A DNA stretch of 40,035 bases from NCBI GenBank assembly GCA_016288755.1, contig JAEELE010000070.1, forward strand, positions 1 through 40,035. The letters are read 5' to 3'. Position numbers and translations under genes: made by a program. The number at the start of each line of letters is the position of its first letter. The first letter of the stretch is position 1. The notes under the pieces were generated by a model, which worked only from the letters and a program-made list of their open reading frames with translations, was not told the origin of the DNA and did not search any database. This stretch comes from Oscillospiraceae bacterium. GTDB lineage: Bacteria > Bacillota > Clostridia > Oscillospirales > Ruminococcaceae. Positions 16,121-24,180 of this stretch are shown one piece after another.

Positions 16121-16396
16121 TCACTCGCGGAACAGATTGTTTTTCCGGCGGTCGACGGGATTTTTCTCATAGCGCTTTTTCCCGATCACATAGCGGATCC
16201 ATTTGATCAGCGTGATGAAAAAGGCATAGAACACCGATTCAAAGGCAATTTCACCGAAATCGAGCCGATAGGTCTCATGGATGAGGCGGAACCAGAGAAT
16301 GCGGACAAAAAACAGGACGACCAGCAAAAAGGAGAAGTGGATCATGAAGTAGAAGAGCCAGAAGGTCGGGGAGGAGCGTTTGAGGGCGATTTTCAT
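16121..16396 (-). CDS. Small membrane protein, 91 aa, two TM helices
   Basis: Not recognised by family. It begins MKIALKRSSPTFW, followed by a strongly hydrophobic aromatic-rich helix (about 11-36), a short polar loop, a second helix (about 48-68) and a basic C-terminal tail (KKRYEKNPVDRRKNN). The positive-inside rule puts both ends in the cytoplasm. It has a promoter and terminator of its own, which supports a real gene. It is divergent from the signalling operon at 16621 but there is no evidence that it takes part in it. Confidence 0.75.
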   Translation of the reverse strand: MKIALKRSSPTFWLFYFMIHFSFLLVVLFFVRILWFRLIHETYRLDFGEIAFESVFYAFFITLIKWIRYVIGKKRYEKNPVDRRKNNLFRE

Positions 16397-16453
16397 AAAT
16401 AATCATCCTTTCTGTTTTATCATGCGGCGCAGTGCACGGGATACACCAATTAT

Positions 16454-16482
16454 ATTATAGCATATTTTTCAGAAAAATACAA
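16454..16482 (-). promoter_or_regulatory. Sigma-A promoter of the small membrane protein gene
   Basis: On the minus strand TTGTAT (16477-16482), 17-nt spacer, TATAAT (16454-16459), about 58 nt before the ATG at 16396. Confidence 0.75.
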
Positions 16483-16520
16483 TAGGATACACAAATTCTA
16501 TGCCAAATTATCAAAAAGTG

Positions 16521-16549
16521 TTGAAATCGCGCTTTCTCTATGGTATAAT
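16521..16549 (+). promoter_or_regulatory. Sigma-A promoter of the signalling operon
   Basis: TTGAAA (16521-16526), 17-nt spacer, TATAAT (16544-16549). The ATG at 16621 follows a GGAGG site at about 10 nt spacing. It is divergent from 16454-16482. Confidence 0.85.
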
Positions 16550-16562
16550 ATAGATATCTATA
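16549..16562. promoter_or_regulatory. 14-bp perfect palindrome over the transcription start (putative operator)
   Basis: TATAGATATCTATA begins at the last base of the -10 box and spans the predicted start point (about 16556). That position suits a repressor site; AT-richness makes chance occurrence more likely than for a mixed sequence. Confidence 0.45.
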
Positions 16563-16620
16563 CCTCTGAACAAAAATCTTCCGCACGCACACAACAGCAT
16601 GAAACGGAGGCTGAATCACG

Positions 16621-18363
16621 ATGATCCGCATTTTTGTTGTAGATGACGATGCTGCAAACCTTCAGGTCGCTGAGCATATTCTGAACAAAAACGGCATGCA
16701 GGTGACGGCGCTGCGCTCCGGTCAGGCGCTGCTGGATCACATTGCGCCTCAGGAGCTGCCCGACCTGATCCTGCTCGATATCATGATGCCTCAGATGGAC
16801 GGCTTTGAGACGCTGAAGCGCCTGCGCCGGATGGAGCAGGAATGCGGCTTTCATGAGATTCCGGTGATCTTTCTGACCGCCGATGACACCGCCGCCACGG
16901 AGAAGCTCGGCTTTGAGGCGGGCGTCTCCGATTACATCCGCAAGCCCTTTAACCCGGAAATTCTGCTGCGGCGCGTGCACAATATTGTCTCGAAGGAGCA
17001 GCGCCTGAGCTCGCTGCGCACCGAGGCGGATACCGACAAGCTGACCGGCTTCCTGAACAAGGCTGCCTCGGCGCGTGCGATCGCCGGGTGCTGCGCCTCC
17101 GATATCGGCGCGCTGCTCATGATCGATCTGGATTCGTTCAAGCTGGTCAACGATCTCTACGGGCACAAAACAGGCGACAATGTGCTGATCTGCTTCGCGG
17201 CGATCCTGCGCGGCGCGGCGCCGAAAAACAGCAGGTTCGGGCGGATCGGCGGCGATGAGTTCATCGTCTTTGCGGGCGGCGTGCAGCGCGAGGAGGTTAT
17301 CACAGCGCTGACCGCAAAAATCAACGCGGACCTTGTCACAAAGGCAAAGGAGCTCATGGGCGACGATATGGATATCCCGCTCGGCGCCTCTGTGGGTGCG
17401 GTGTTTGTGCCGCGGCAGGGCGACGACTACGAGACACTCTTCCGCATGGCAGATCAGGCGCTCTACACGGTCAAAAAGAACGGAAAGCACGGCTGCGCGT
17501 TTTCTCACGGTGATTCCGGGCAGGCGCCCGAATCTGCAGGAAACAGCATCGAGCGCATTTCGGAGATCCTCGGCGAGCGTTCGATCCCGAATGTGGCGCT
17601 GCAGCTCGAGCGCGAAGCCTTCTCCTATGTCTACCGCTACATCATGCGCTATATGATCCGCAATCAGCGGTGCATCTATAAGGTGCTGTTCACGCTGACG
17701 CCCGCGGAGGGCAGCACTGAGCAGGTCTATACGGAGGAATGCGCGTCCTTCGGCGATCACATCCGCGAATCGCTGCGCAAGACCGACATTCTGATGCGCA
17801 GCCGGTTCAATCAGTATTTTGTGCTGCTGACCGATATCCGCGAGAGCGATATCAGCATCGTGATCGGCAATATCATGCGCAGATGGGAGCAGAACGGCAG
17901 CGGCGGGCTCTGCGTCAGCTATGAGACGGAATTTGTCAGCATGCCCTCCCGCCCGCTGCGAAAGGCATCCGAAATGCGGATCGCCGTTGCAGAGAGCGAT
18001 GATGCAGTGCTGCGGGAGATCGGCACGGCACTGAGCGGCGCGGGCTTCCGTGTCGCGGCGGTGAAGACCGGCAGGGCGCTGCAGAAATATCTCGCGGACA
18101 ATACTGTCGACCTGACCGTGCTCGACCTCACACTGCCGGACACGGACGGGCTCGCGCTTTGCAGACAGCTCTGCTCCGGCACGGCGCCGGTGCTCGTGCT
18201 GACGGACGACGCGCGCGGCAGTGCAGCCGCCGGGGCGCTGGAGCTCGGTGCGGAGGAGCTGCTGGAAAAGCCGGTCGACCGCCGTCTGCTGGTGCACCGC
18301 GTCAGACGTCTGACAGAGCTTGCGGAGCTGCGGCGAAGCTGCCGCGGCGGCAGGAAGGATTGA
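16621..18363 (+). CDS. Response regulator REC-GGDEF-(unknown)-REC, predicted diguanylate cyclase
   Basis: 580 residues, cytosolic. REC1 1-122: acidic cluster D8-D9-D10, phosphoacceptor D53, T86, K108. GGDEF domain about 130-296: DxLTGFLN at its start and an intact GGDEF at 210-214, so c-di-GMP synthesis is expected. The inhibitory RxxD site is not seen (PKNS). Residues about 310-440 form an unrecognised region that may be a degenerate GGDEF-like fold. REC2 about 452-570 keeps D502 and K550. Two receivers on one cyclase suggest integration of two phosphate inputs, likely from the kinases encoded just downstream (10-nt gap, then overlap). First gene of the operon. Confidence 0.92.
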   Translation: MIRIFVVDDDAANLQVAEHILNKNGMQVTALRSGQALLDHIAPQELPDLILLDIMMPQMDGFETLKRLRRMEQECGFHEIPVIFLTADDTAATEKLGFEAGVSDYIRKPFNPEILLRRVHNIVSKEQRLSSLRTEADTDKLTGFLNKAASARAIAGCCASDIGALLMIDLDSFKLVNDLYGHKTGDNVLICFAAILRGAAPKNSRFGRIGGDEFIVFAGGVQREEVITALTAKINADLVTKAKELMGDDMDIPLGASVGAVFVPRQGDDYETLFRMADQALYTVKKNGKHGCAFSHGDSGQAPESAGNSIERISEILGERSIPNVALQLEREAFSYVYRYIMRYMIRNQRCIYKVLFTLTPAEGSTEQVYTEECASFGDHIRESLRKTDILMRSRFNQYFVLLTDIRESDISIVIGNIMRRWEQNGSGGLCVSYETEFVSMPSRPLRKASEMRIAVAESDDAVLREIGTALSGAGFRVAAVKTGRALQKYLADNTVDLTVLDLTLPDTDGLALCRQLCSGTAPVLVLTDDARGSAAAGALELGAEELLEKPVDRRLLVHRVRRLTELAELRRSCRGGRKD

Positions 18364-18373
18364 GGGAAAGCCT

Positions 18374-21040
18374 ATGAAGCGAATTGAAAAAAATGATCTG
18401 TTTCAGGTCTCGCAGCTCACCATTCTGATCTGCTTTACGGTCTTCACCGGGCTGCTGGCCGGCGAGACCTTCCTGATGGGCTGGGAAACATGGGCGCTGC
18501 TCCCCATTGTCACCGGGCTGATCCTCTCGTGGGTCCTGCATCTGCAGCAGCGCTTCACCGCGACCGCACGGATCTGGTTCTGCGCGGCGTTCATCATGTT
18601 TGCGGTGCTGTTCCACGGCTGCCACCCCACAAGCGTCTTCGATACGGTCGCAGTGATGGCGGTGGTGCTGACCCTCTGCACCATGGCGTGCATGAAATCG
18701 CTGATCACCGTGCTGCAGCTTGTCTACTACGTCACGCTCGGGTACGGGCTGTTTGCGATGTACCGCAGCGGCGAGCAGTTTGACAGCCTGATCATTTCGC
18801 GGGCGGTGCTGCACTTTGCGGCGATCACGACGATCAGCGTGGTGTCGCGCACGACCATCGACCGCTGGCTCGCGACGGTCGAGGCATCACACGGCGAGAT
18901 CGAAAAGCTGACCGACGCAACGGAGCGGCTGAACGATTTTCTCGCGAATGTCTCGCACGAGACGCGCACGCCGATCAATGCGATCATCGGGCTGACCGGC
19001 ATCTGCATTGATGCGGAGGAGGACCCCGAGCGGCTCGAAAATCTCGATTCCGTGCGCAAGGCGGGCAGAAGGGTCGCCGAGCAGATCGGCGATATCCTCG
19101 ATTTCACGGAGATCGACCGCGGCAGGCTGACGAACAACTACGAGGACTACATGCTCTCCTCGGTGCTCAACGATCTCGTCGCGGAGATCCGCCCCTATAA
19201 GCCGAAGGAGCTCGAGCTCGTCATTGACGTCGACCCGGCGATCCCCTCGGTGATGAACAGCGATATCGGCAAGCTGCGGAAGATTCTGCGGCACCTCATT
19301 ATGAACGGGCTGAAATACACGCAGGAGGGCGGCGTTTACGTCCGGCTCTATGCGATCCCGGAGAGCTACGGCGTCAATCTGGTCATCCGCGTGACGGACA
19401 CGGGCATCGGCATGACCGAGGAGGAGACCGAGCGCGTCTTTGAGCGCTATTATCAGGTGGATTCCGGCAGAACGCGGAAGGGCGGCGGGCTCGGGCTCGG
19501 CATGACGATCGTGCGCGGCTTCACCACGGCGCTGGGCGGCTTTGTGACGATCAGCAGCGAGCCCGATGTCGGCACGACGGTCAGCGTCAGTCTGCCGCAG
19601 AAGGTCATTGCGCCCGCGAGCTGCATGTCGCTCAAGGCGCCGGAGAAGCTCTGCCTCGGCGCGTTCCTGCATCTCGACAAATACGCTGACCCCAATGTCC
19701 GCGAATATTACAACATGATGATCCACAACATCGTCAAGGGCTTCGGCATCCAGATGCACCGCGTGGACAATGCCGCAAACCTCGAAAAGCTGCTGCAGTC
19801 CGTGCGGCTGACGCATCTGTTCGTCAGCGAGGAGGAATATGAGACGGCACAGGCGATGATCGAGAAGGCGGCGGCGCAGATGGTCGTGGTCGTGGTCGCG
19901 AATCAGGATTTCGTGCTGCCTGCGGATTCCCGGGCACGGATCATGGAAAAGCCGTTCTACTGCTTCCCGGTGGCTGCCGTGCTCAATGCGGACGAATCCG
20001 AGCCGGTCACGGACGAGGTGCTCCGCTTCGACGGCGTGCGTGCGCTGGCGGTCGACGACGAGCCGATGAACCTGACCGTCGCACAGAATATCCTGCGGCG
20101 CTACGGCATCACGGTCACGTCGGCGAATTCCGGCGCGGAGGCACTGGAGCTCTGCCGCGACCGTGAATTCGACATCGTCTTCATGGACCACATGATGCCC
20201 GGCATGGACGGCATCGAGACGATGAAGCGCATCCGTGCGGGGAATCTCAAGTGCCGGAGCGATGTCCCGGTCGTCGCGCTCACTGCAAATGCCGTCAGCA
20301 CGGCGAGAGAGACCTTCCTTGCGAGCGGCTTCGACGGCTTTGTCAGCAAGCCGATCGAGCTGGTCGAGCTGGAGCGCGTGCTGCGGCGCGTGCTGCCTGT
20401 CTCCTCCGCCGCAATTCCGGCAGAGCAGCCGCAGCAGACAGTGACGCCGCCGGCGGAGGAGGACAGCGCCGCGCTCATCCGGCGGGCAGCTGCATGCGGT
20501 CTGGATACCGCATCGGCACTGACCTACTGCGCGGACGACCCGGATTTCTATGTGATGCTGCTGCGGCAGTTCATCGGCGAGACCGCGGAAAAGCTCGAAA
20601 ATATGGATGCATTTCTCAGGGAAAACGACCTTGTCAACTACGAGATCATTGTGCACGCACTGAAAAACACGCTGAAGCTGATCGGCGCCGACGCGCTCTC
20701 GGAGCAGGCGAAGGAAATGGAATTTGCCGCGAAGGCGGAGGATTCCGCACTGATCGCGGAAAAGCACGGCGCGCTCGCCGATGCCTGCCGGTTGCTGACG
20801 TCGAAGCTCGCTGCATTTCTCGGCGAACCGGAGCCTGCACAGGAAGACGGGGTGACCGAATTTGCACCTGATGAGACAGCAACCGGATCGGAAGCCGATG
20901 ACGCAGTAACTGAATTTGAACCTGCCGGTGCGGAGGACGGTGTGACGGAATCTGCACCGGACGGCGGCGGGGACGCGGATGACACCGTCATCGAATTTGC
21001 ACCGGAGGACGGAGAGGAGGATGCAAGTGAAAAGCCGTAA
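18374..21040 (+). CDS. Hybrid histidine kinase: 5-6 TM - HisKA - HATPase - pseudoREC - REC - HPt - acidic repeat tail
   Basis: 888 residues. Hydrophobic helices about 12-165 form a membrane sensor with no clear extracellular domain. A short coiled linker leads to HisKA with H195 (NVSHETRTP) and an HATPase with N311, DTGIGM (342-347) and GGGLGLG (370-376). Residues about 424-540 look like a receiver without the phosphorylation Asp. A true REC follows (D560, D561, phosphoacceptor D605, K659), then an HPt domain with H761 (HALKNTLKLIG). The last 65 residues are an acidic tail with four imperfect copies of a DGVTEFAPD-like unit (about 825-877). The HPt can pass phosphate to the REC domains of the neighbouring cyclase. 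Start at 18374 is 10 nt after the previous stop; weak GAGG site. Confidence 0.93.
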   Translation: MKRIEKNDLFQVSQLTILICFTVFTGLLAGETFLMGWETWALLPIVTGLILSWVLHLQQRFTATARIWFCAAFIMFAVLFHGCHPTSVFDTVAVMAVVLTLCTMACMKSLITVLQLVYYVTLGYGLFAMYRSGEQFDSLIISRAVLHFAAITTISVVSRTTIDRWLATVEASHGEIEKLTDATERLNDFLANVSHETRTPINAIIGLTGICIDAEEDPERLENLDSVRKAGRRVAEQIGDILDFTEIDRGRLTNNYEDYMLSSVLNDLVAEIRPYKPKELELVIDVDPAIPSVMNSDIGKLRKILRHLIMNGLKYTQEGGVYVRLYAIPESYGVNLVIRVTDTGIGMTEEETERVFERYYQVDSGRTRKGGGLGLGMTIVRGFTTALGGFVTISSEPDVGTTVSVSLPQKVIAPASCMSLKAPEKLCLGAFLHLDKYADPNVREYYNMMIHNIVKGFGIQMHRVDNAANLEKLLQSVRLTHLFVSEEEYETAQAMIEKAAAQMVVVVVANQDFVLPADSRARIMEKPFYCFPVAAVLNADESEPVTDEVLRFDGVRALAVDDEPMNLTVAQNILRRYGITVTSANSGAEALELCRDREFDIVFMDHMMPGMDGIETMKRIRAGNLKCRSDVPVVALTANAVSTARETFLASGFDGFVSKPIELVELERVLRRVLPVSSAAIPAEQPQQTVTPPAEEDSAALIRRAAACGLDTASALTYCADDPDFYVMLLRQFIGETAEKLENMDAFLRENDLVNYEIIVHALKNTLKLIGADALSEQAKEMEFAAKAEDSALIAEKHGALADACRLLTSKLAAFLGEPEPAQEDGVTEFAPDETATGSEADDAVTEFEPAGAEDGVTESAPDGGGDADDTVIEFAPEDGEEDASEKP

Positions 21041-23720
21041 AATCATGGATTATGTGCTGAACGATCACCGCGATCTGCGCGACAGGCTGTTTGTGCTGAT
21101 GTCTGCGGTCATGCTGCTGTCCTGCTGCATCACGCTGGTTGTCCATCTGTTCTCCGGCACAAATCTGCGCAGCATTCTGATTCCGGCGGCTGCCATGCTG
21201 GTACTGACCGTTGTCACCATGCTTTGCATCCGTGCGGACCGTGTCCGTCTGGGCGCAATTATCGTTTCGGCAGATATCAGCCTGATCTATGCGCCGGTGT
21301 TGTTTTTCTTCAGCGGCGGTCTGAACGGCGAAGCGCCGCTCTGGTTCCTGTTCGGATTCTTCTTCCTCAATATTTGTCTGGACGGCAAGGTCAAATATGC
21401 GGTTCTGCTGCTGGAGCTTGCCGAAGCGATCGGATGCTGGTATATTTCGCTGCAGTATCCCGCGCTGATTACCTCGAATACCTCTTTGTGGGCACACACC
21501 TTCTCATTGCTGGCGCTGCTTCTGATCGCTGCCTCCATGAGCATCATGATCGGGTTCCGCAATGCGTTCTTCCAGCGGGAGATGGCACATTCCCGCGCAC
21601 AGCAGAAGGAGATCGAGGCGCTCAGCGAGGCGCAGAATCACTTTTTCTCGAGCATGAGCCATGAGATCCGCACGCCGATCAACACGATCATCGCGCTGAA
21701 CGAAATGATCCTGCGCGAGAACATCTCCGAAGAGGTCGCGGAGGATGCGGCGAATATCCAGTCCGCGAGCAAAATGCTGCTGCATCTCATCAATGATATT
21801 CTCGACATGTCGAAGTTCGCCTCCGGTCAGATGAAGCTCACACCGACGGTCTATCATCCGGGCGACATGCTCTCCGAGATCGTCGGGATGCTGTGGATCC
21901 GGGCGAAGGAAAAGCAGCTCGATTTTCAGGTCAATGTCTCGTCGGACCTGCCCGCTGAGCTGCTCGGCGACGAGATCCGCATCAAGCAGATTCTCATCAA
22001 TGTGCTGAACAACGCGATCAAATACACCAACGAGGGCTCCGTGTCGCTGTCGATCCAGCCCGGCGAGACCGAAAACGGTCTGCTCAACGTGATCTATTCG
22101 GTCAGCGACACCGGCATCGGCATCAAGAAGGAGAATATCCCCTATCTGTTCACGGCGTTCAAGCGCGTGGACGAGCAGCAGAACCGGCATATCGAGGGCA
22201 CCGGGCTCGGGCTCTCCATCGTGCAGCAGTTCGTCGACCTCATGGGCGGGCGGATCACCGTCAACAGCATCTACACCAAGGGCTCGACCTTCATCATTGA
22301 GATTCCGCAGAAGGCGGTCGGCACGCAGCATATCGGCGAGATCACCATCGACAGCGGGCAGACCGCGTTCAAGCGGCAGACGCATTTCTCCGGGTTTGAG
22401 GCGCCCGAGGCAAAGGTGCTGGTCGTGGACGACAACGCGCCGAATCTGCTGGTCGTCTCCAAGCTCCTCCGCGACACCAAGGTGCAGGTCGACACCGTGC
22501 CGAGCGGCGAGGAGGCGCTGAAGCGCACTCTGAATCAGTATTATCATGTGATCTTCATGGATCACCTGATGCCGCACATGGACGGCATCGAGTGCCTGCG
22601 TGCGATCCGTTCGCAGATCGGCGGGCGCTGCAAGGAGTCCAAGATCGTCGCGCTGACGGCAAATGCGGGCAGCGAAAACCGCATCCTCTACGAAAAAGAG
22701 GGCTTTGACGGCTACCTGACCAAGCCGATCACCGGCGATGTGATCGAAAAGGAGCTCTACCGGCTGCTGCCGCGTGACCTGACTGTCGTGCGCGGGAGCG
22801 GCGAGGAGATTCTGCAGGAGACGATCTCGTGGATGAAGCGTGAGCAGCGCAAGAAGACGGTCGCCATCACGACCGAGAGCGTCGCCGATCTGCCGCAGGA
22901 GATCATCGAGCGATACGGGATCGCGGTGCTGCCGCATCTGGTGCGCACGGCAGAGGGCAGCTTCATGGACGGCATCGAGATCGAGACAAGGGGTCTGCTC
23001 GATTACATGCAGGACCTCTCGCGGAAGGTCGTCACGCGCGTCCCCTCTGTGGAGACTGTCGAGGCATTCTTTGCCAAGCAGCTCACCACTGCGAACAATA
23101 TCATCCACGTCTCGATCTCCGGCGACCTTGCAAACAGCGGCTGTCCGGTCGCAATGGAGGCTGCAAAGGCATTCAACAATGTGACGGTCATTGATTCGGG
23201 GCATCTCTCCAGCGGGCAGGGTCTCATGGTGATCGAGGCGTGCCGGCTGGCGGAGGAGGGCAGGAGCCCGGACGAGATCAAGGCGCATCTGGAGAAGATC
23301 AAGCCGAAAATCCACACGAGCTTTGTGGTCGACAGCCTTGATTTTCTGGCGCGCTGCGAGCAGGTCAGCAGCCGGGTCGCCCGCGTGACGAAATCGCTGA
23401 TGGCAAGACCGGTCCTGTCGCTGCGGCACGGTAAAATGGGCGTCGGCAAGGTGTATTTCGGTGCACGGGAGCGCGCATGGAAGCACTATATCGACTCGGT
23501 GCTGCGGAACCCCGCGGAGATCGACAAGCGCATCCTGTTCGTGACCTATGTCGGCATCACCAAGCGTGAAATGGACTGGATCCGGCAGCAGGTGGAGAAG
23601 CACATGACCTTTGACCGCATCTATTTTCAGCAGGCGTCGCCGGTCATTGCCGTGAACTGCGGCGACGGCACCTTCGGGCTGCTGATCCGCGAAGCAGACG
23701 GCTATGCCGGCGGACCGTGA
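21021..23720 (+). CDS. Hybrid histidine kinase fused to DegV fatty-acid-binding domain
   Basis: 899 residues. N-terminal 5-6 helices (about 23-180), HisKA with H214 (SMSHEIRTP), HATPase with N330-N331, DTGIGI (363-368) and GTGLGLS (393-399), REC with D470-D471, phosphoacceptor D514 and K568. Then residues 612-892 form a full-length DegV-like domain: TTESVADLP, TRVPS, SISGDLANSG, VIDSGHLSSGQG and RPVLSLRHGKMG line up with the DegV landmarks that cradle a fatty acid, though the Gly-Gly-Arg loop reads C-E-Q. DegV/FakB proteins present fatty acids for phosphorylation. Here it may sense lipid. The gene overlaps the previous one by 20 nt. ATG at 21021 and GTG at 21027 are both possible behind GGAGAGGAGG. 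Last gene of the operon. Confidence 0.92.
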   Translation: MQVKSRKIMDYVLNDHRDLRDRLFVLMSAVMLLSCCITLVVHLFSGTNLRSILIPAAAMLVLTVVTMLCIRADRVRLGAIIVSADISLIYAPVLFFFSGGLNGEAPLWFLFGFFFLNICLDGKVKYAVLLLELAEAIGCWYISLQYPALITSNTSLWAHTFSLLALLLIAASMSIMIGFRNAFFQREMAHSRAQQKEIEALSEAQNHFFSSMSHEIRTPINTIIALNEMILRENISEEVAEDAANIQSASKMLLHLINDILDMSKFASGQMKLTPTVYHPGDMLSEIVGMLWIRAKEKQLDFQVNVSSDLPAELLGDEIRIKQILINVLNNAIKYTNEGSVSLSIQPGETENGLLNVIYSVSDTGIGIKKENIPYLFTAFKRVDEQQNRHIEGTGLGLSIVQQFVDLMGGRITVNSIYTKGSTFIIEIPQKAVGTQHIGEITIDSGQTAFKRQTHFSGFEAPEAKVLVVDDNAPNLLVVSKLLRDTKVQVDTVPSGEEALKRTLNQYYHVIFMDHLMPHMDGIECLRAIRSQIGGRCKESKIVALTANAGSENRILYEKEGFDGYLTKPITGDVIEKELYRLLPRDLTVVRGSGEEILQETISWMKREQRKKTVAITTESVADLPQEIIERYGIAVLPHLVRTAEGSFMDGIEIETRGLLDYMQDLSRKVVTRVPSVETVEAFFAKQLTTANNIIHVSISGDLANSGCPVAMEAAKAFNNVTVIDSGHLSSGQGLMVIEACRLAEEGRSPDEIKAHLEKIKPKIHTSFVVDSLDFLARCEQVSSRVARVTKSLMARPVLSLRHGKMGVGKVYFGARERAWKHYIDSVLRNPAEIDKRILFVTYVGITKREMDWIRQQVEKHMTFDRIYFQQASPVIAVNCGDGTFGLLIREADGYAGGP

Positions 23721-23833
23721 ACCGCAGGAGGAGAAATGAGAAGTGCGGCGTTGTTCCTGTCGCTTCTTGTGCTGAATCGGAGGCGCACCGGGGTTTGGGG
23801 GCGATGCCTGCCTGCAAATGTGCAATACCACAG

Positions 23834-23882
23834 CTTCTGCCTCCTACCTTCTACCTCCTAACTTCTGCCTTCTAACTTCTAC
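23834..23882. repeat. Heptamer array, pyrimidine type
   Basis: Seven uninterrupted 7-bp units (CTTCTGC, CTCCTAC, CTTCTAC, CTCCTAA, CTTCTGC, CTTCTAA, CTTCTAC). It lies in the 312-nt gap between the DegV-kinase and the FeoB-associated gene, which otherwise contains a terminator (23922-23960) and a second array (23986-24041), and no gene that I can see from 23721 to 24032. Confidence 0.85.
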
Positions 23883-23921
23883 CTCGCAAATACATCAGAT
23901 AATCATTTATCAACAAACTGA

Positions 23922-23960
23922 GCCGCCGCCTGCACATATCGCAGACGGCGGCACATTTTC
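23922..23960 (+). terminator. Terminator of the signalling operon
   Basis: GCCGCCG (23922-23928) pairs with CGGCGGC (23946-23952), with inner CTGC/GCAG pairing, followed by ACATTTTC. The stem resembles the terminator at 16058-16098 in sequence. It may also serve the minus-strand feo genes that end at 24033. Confidence 0.65.
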
Positions 23961-23985
23961 GCGTGAAGGAACCGCTGACGGAACA

Positions 23986-24041
23986 ACTGCTCACTCATCA
24001 CTTCTAACTGCTGACTCGTCATTTCTCACTTCTCATTTTCC
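23986..24041. repeat. Heptamer array, pyrimidine type, overlapping end of small gene
   Basis: Eight 7-bp units (ACTGCTC, ACTCATC, ACTTCTA, ACTGCTG, ACTCGTC, ATTTCTC, ACTTCTC, ATTTTCC). The stop codon and last two sense codons of the FeoB-associated gene (24033-24041) lie inside it. Confidence 0.8.
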
Positions 24042-24179
24042 TGCTTTTTTGCATCCGTCGCAGCCGGAACAGCCGCAGCCGCAGCCGCAGCCGTGCTTTC
24101 TGCGGCGCACCGTCAGGACGACTGCCCCGATGACCGCCGCGGCGATCAGCACCAGCAGCACAATATCCACAGCGCTCAT
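24033..24179 (-). CDS. FeoB-associated Cys-rich membrane protein, 48 aa
   Basis: A 48-residue protein: one N-terminal transmembrane helix (about 5-24, VDIVLLVLIAAAVIGAVV), a basic RRRKHG stretch, then a CGCGCGCSGCDGC cluster of six cysteines (31-43) and a KKAGK tail. This is the layout of the small FeoB-associated Cys-rich membrane proteins that follow feoB in many Firmicutes and probably help ferrous iron transfer at the inner mouth of the channel (inference). The ATG is 1 nt after the feoB stop, and the ribosome site GGAGGG lies within the last feoB codons, so the two are translationally coupled. Confidence 0.9.
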   Translation of the reverse strand: MSAVDIVLLVLIAAAVIGAVVLTVRRRKHGCGCGCGCSGCDGCKKAGK

Positions 24180-24180
24180 G

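Noticed and set aside
15858-16124. 89-codon N-terminal extension of the CE1 esterase
   Set aside because: It would bury the signal peptide inside the protein and run through the promoter; the internal ATG has a ribosome site.
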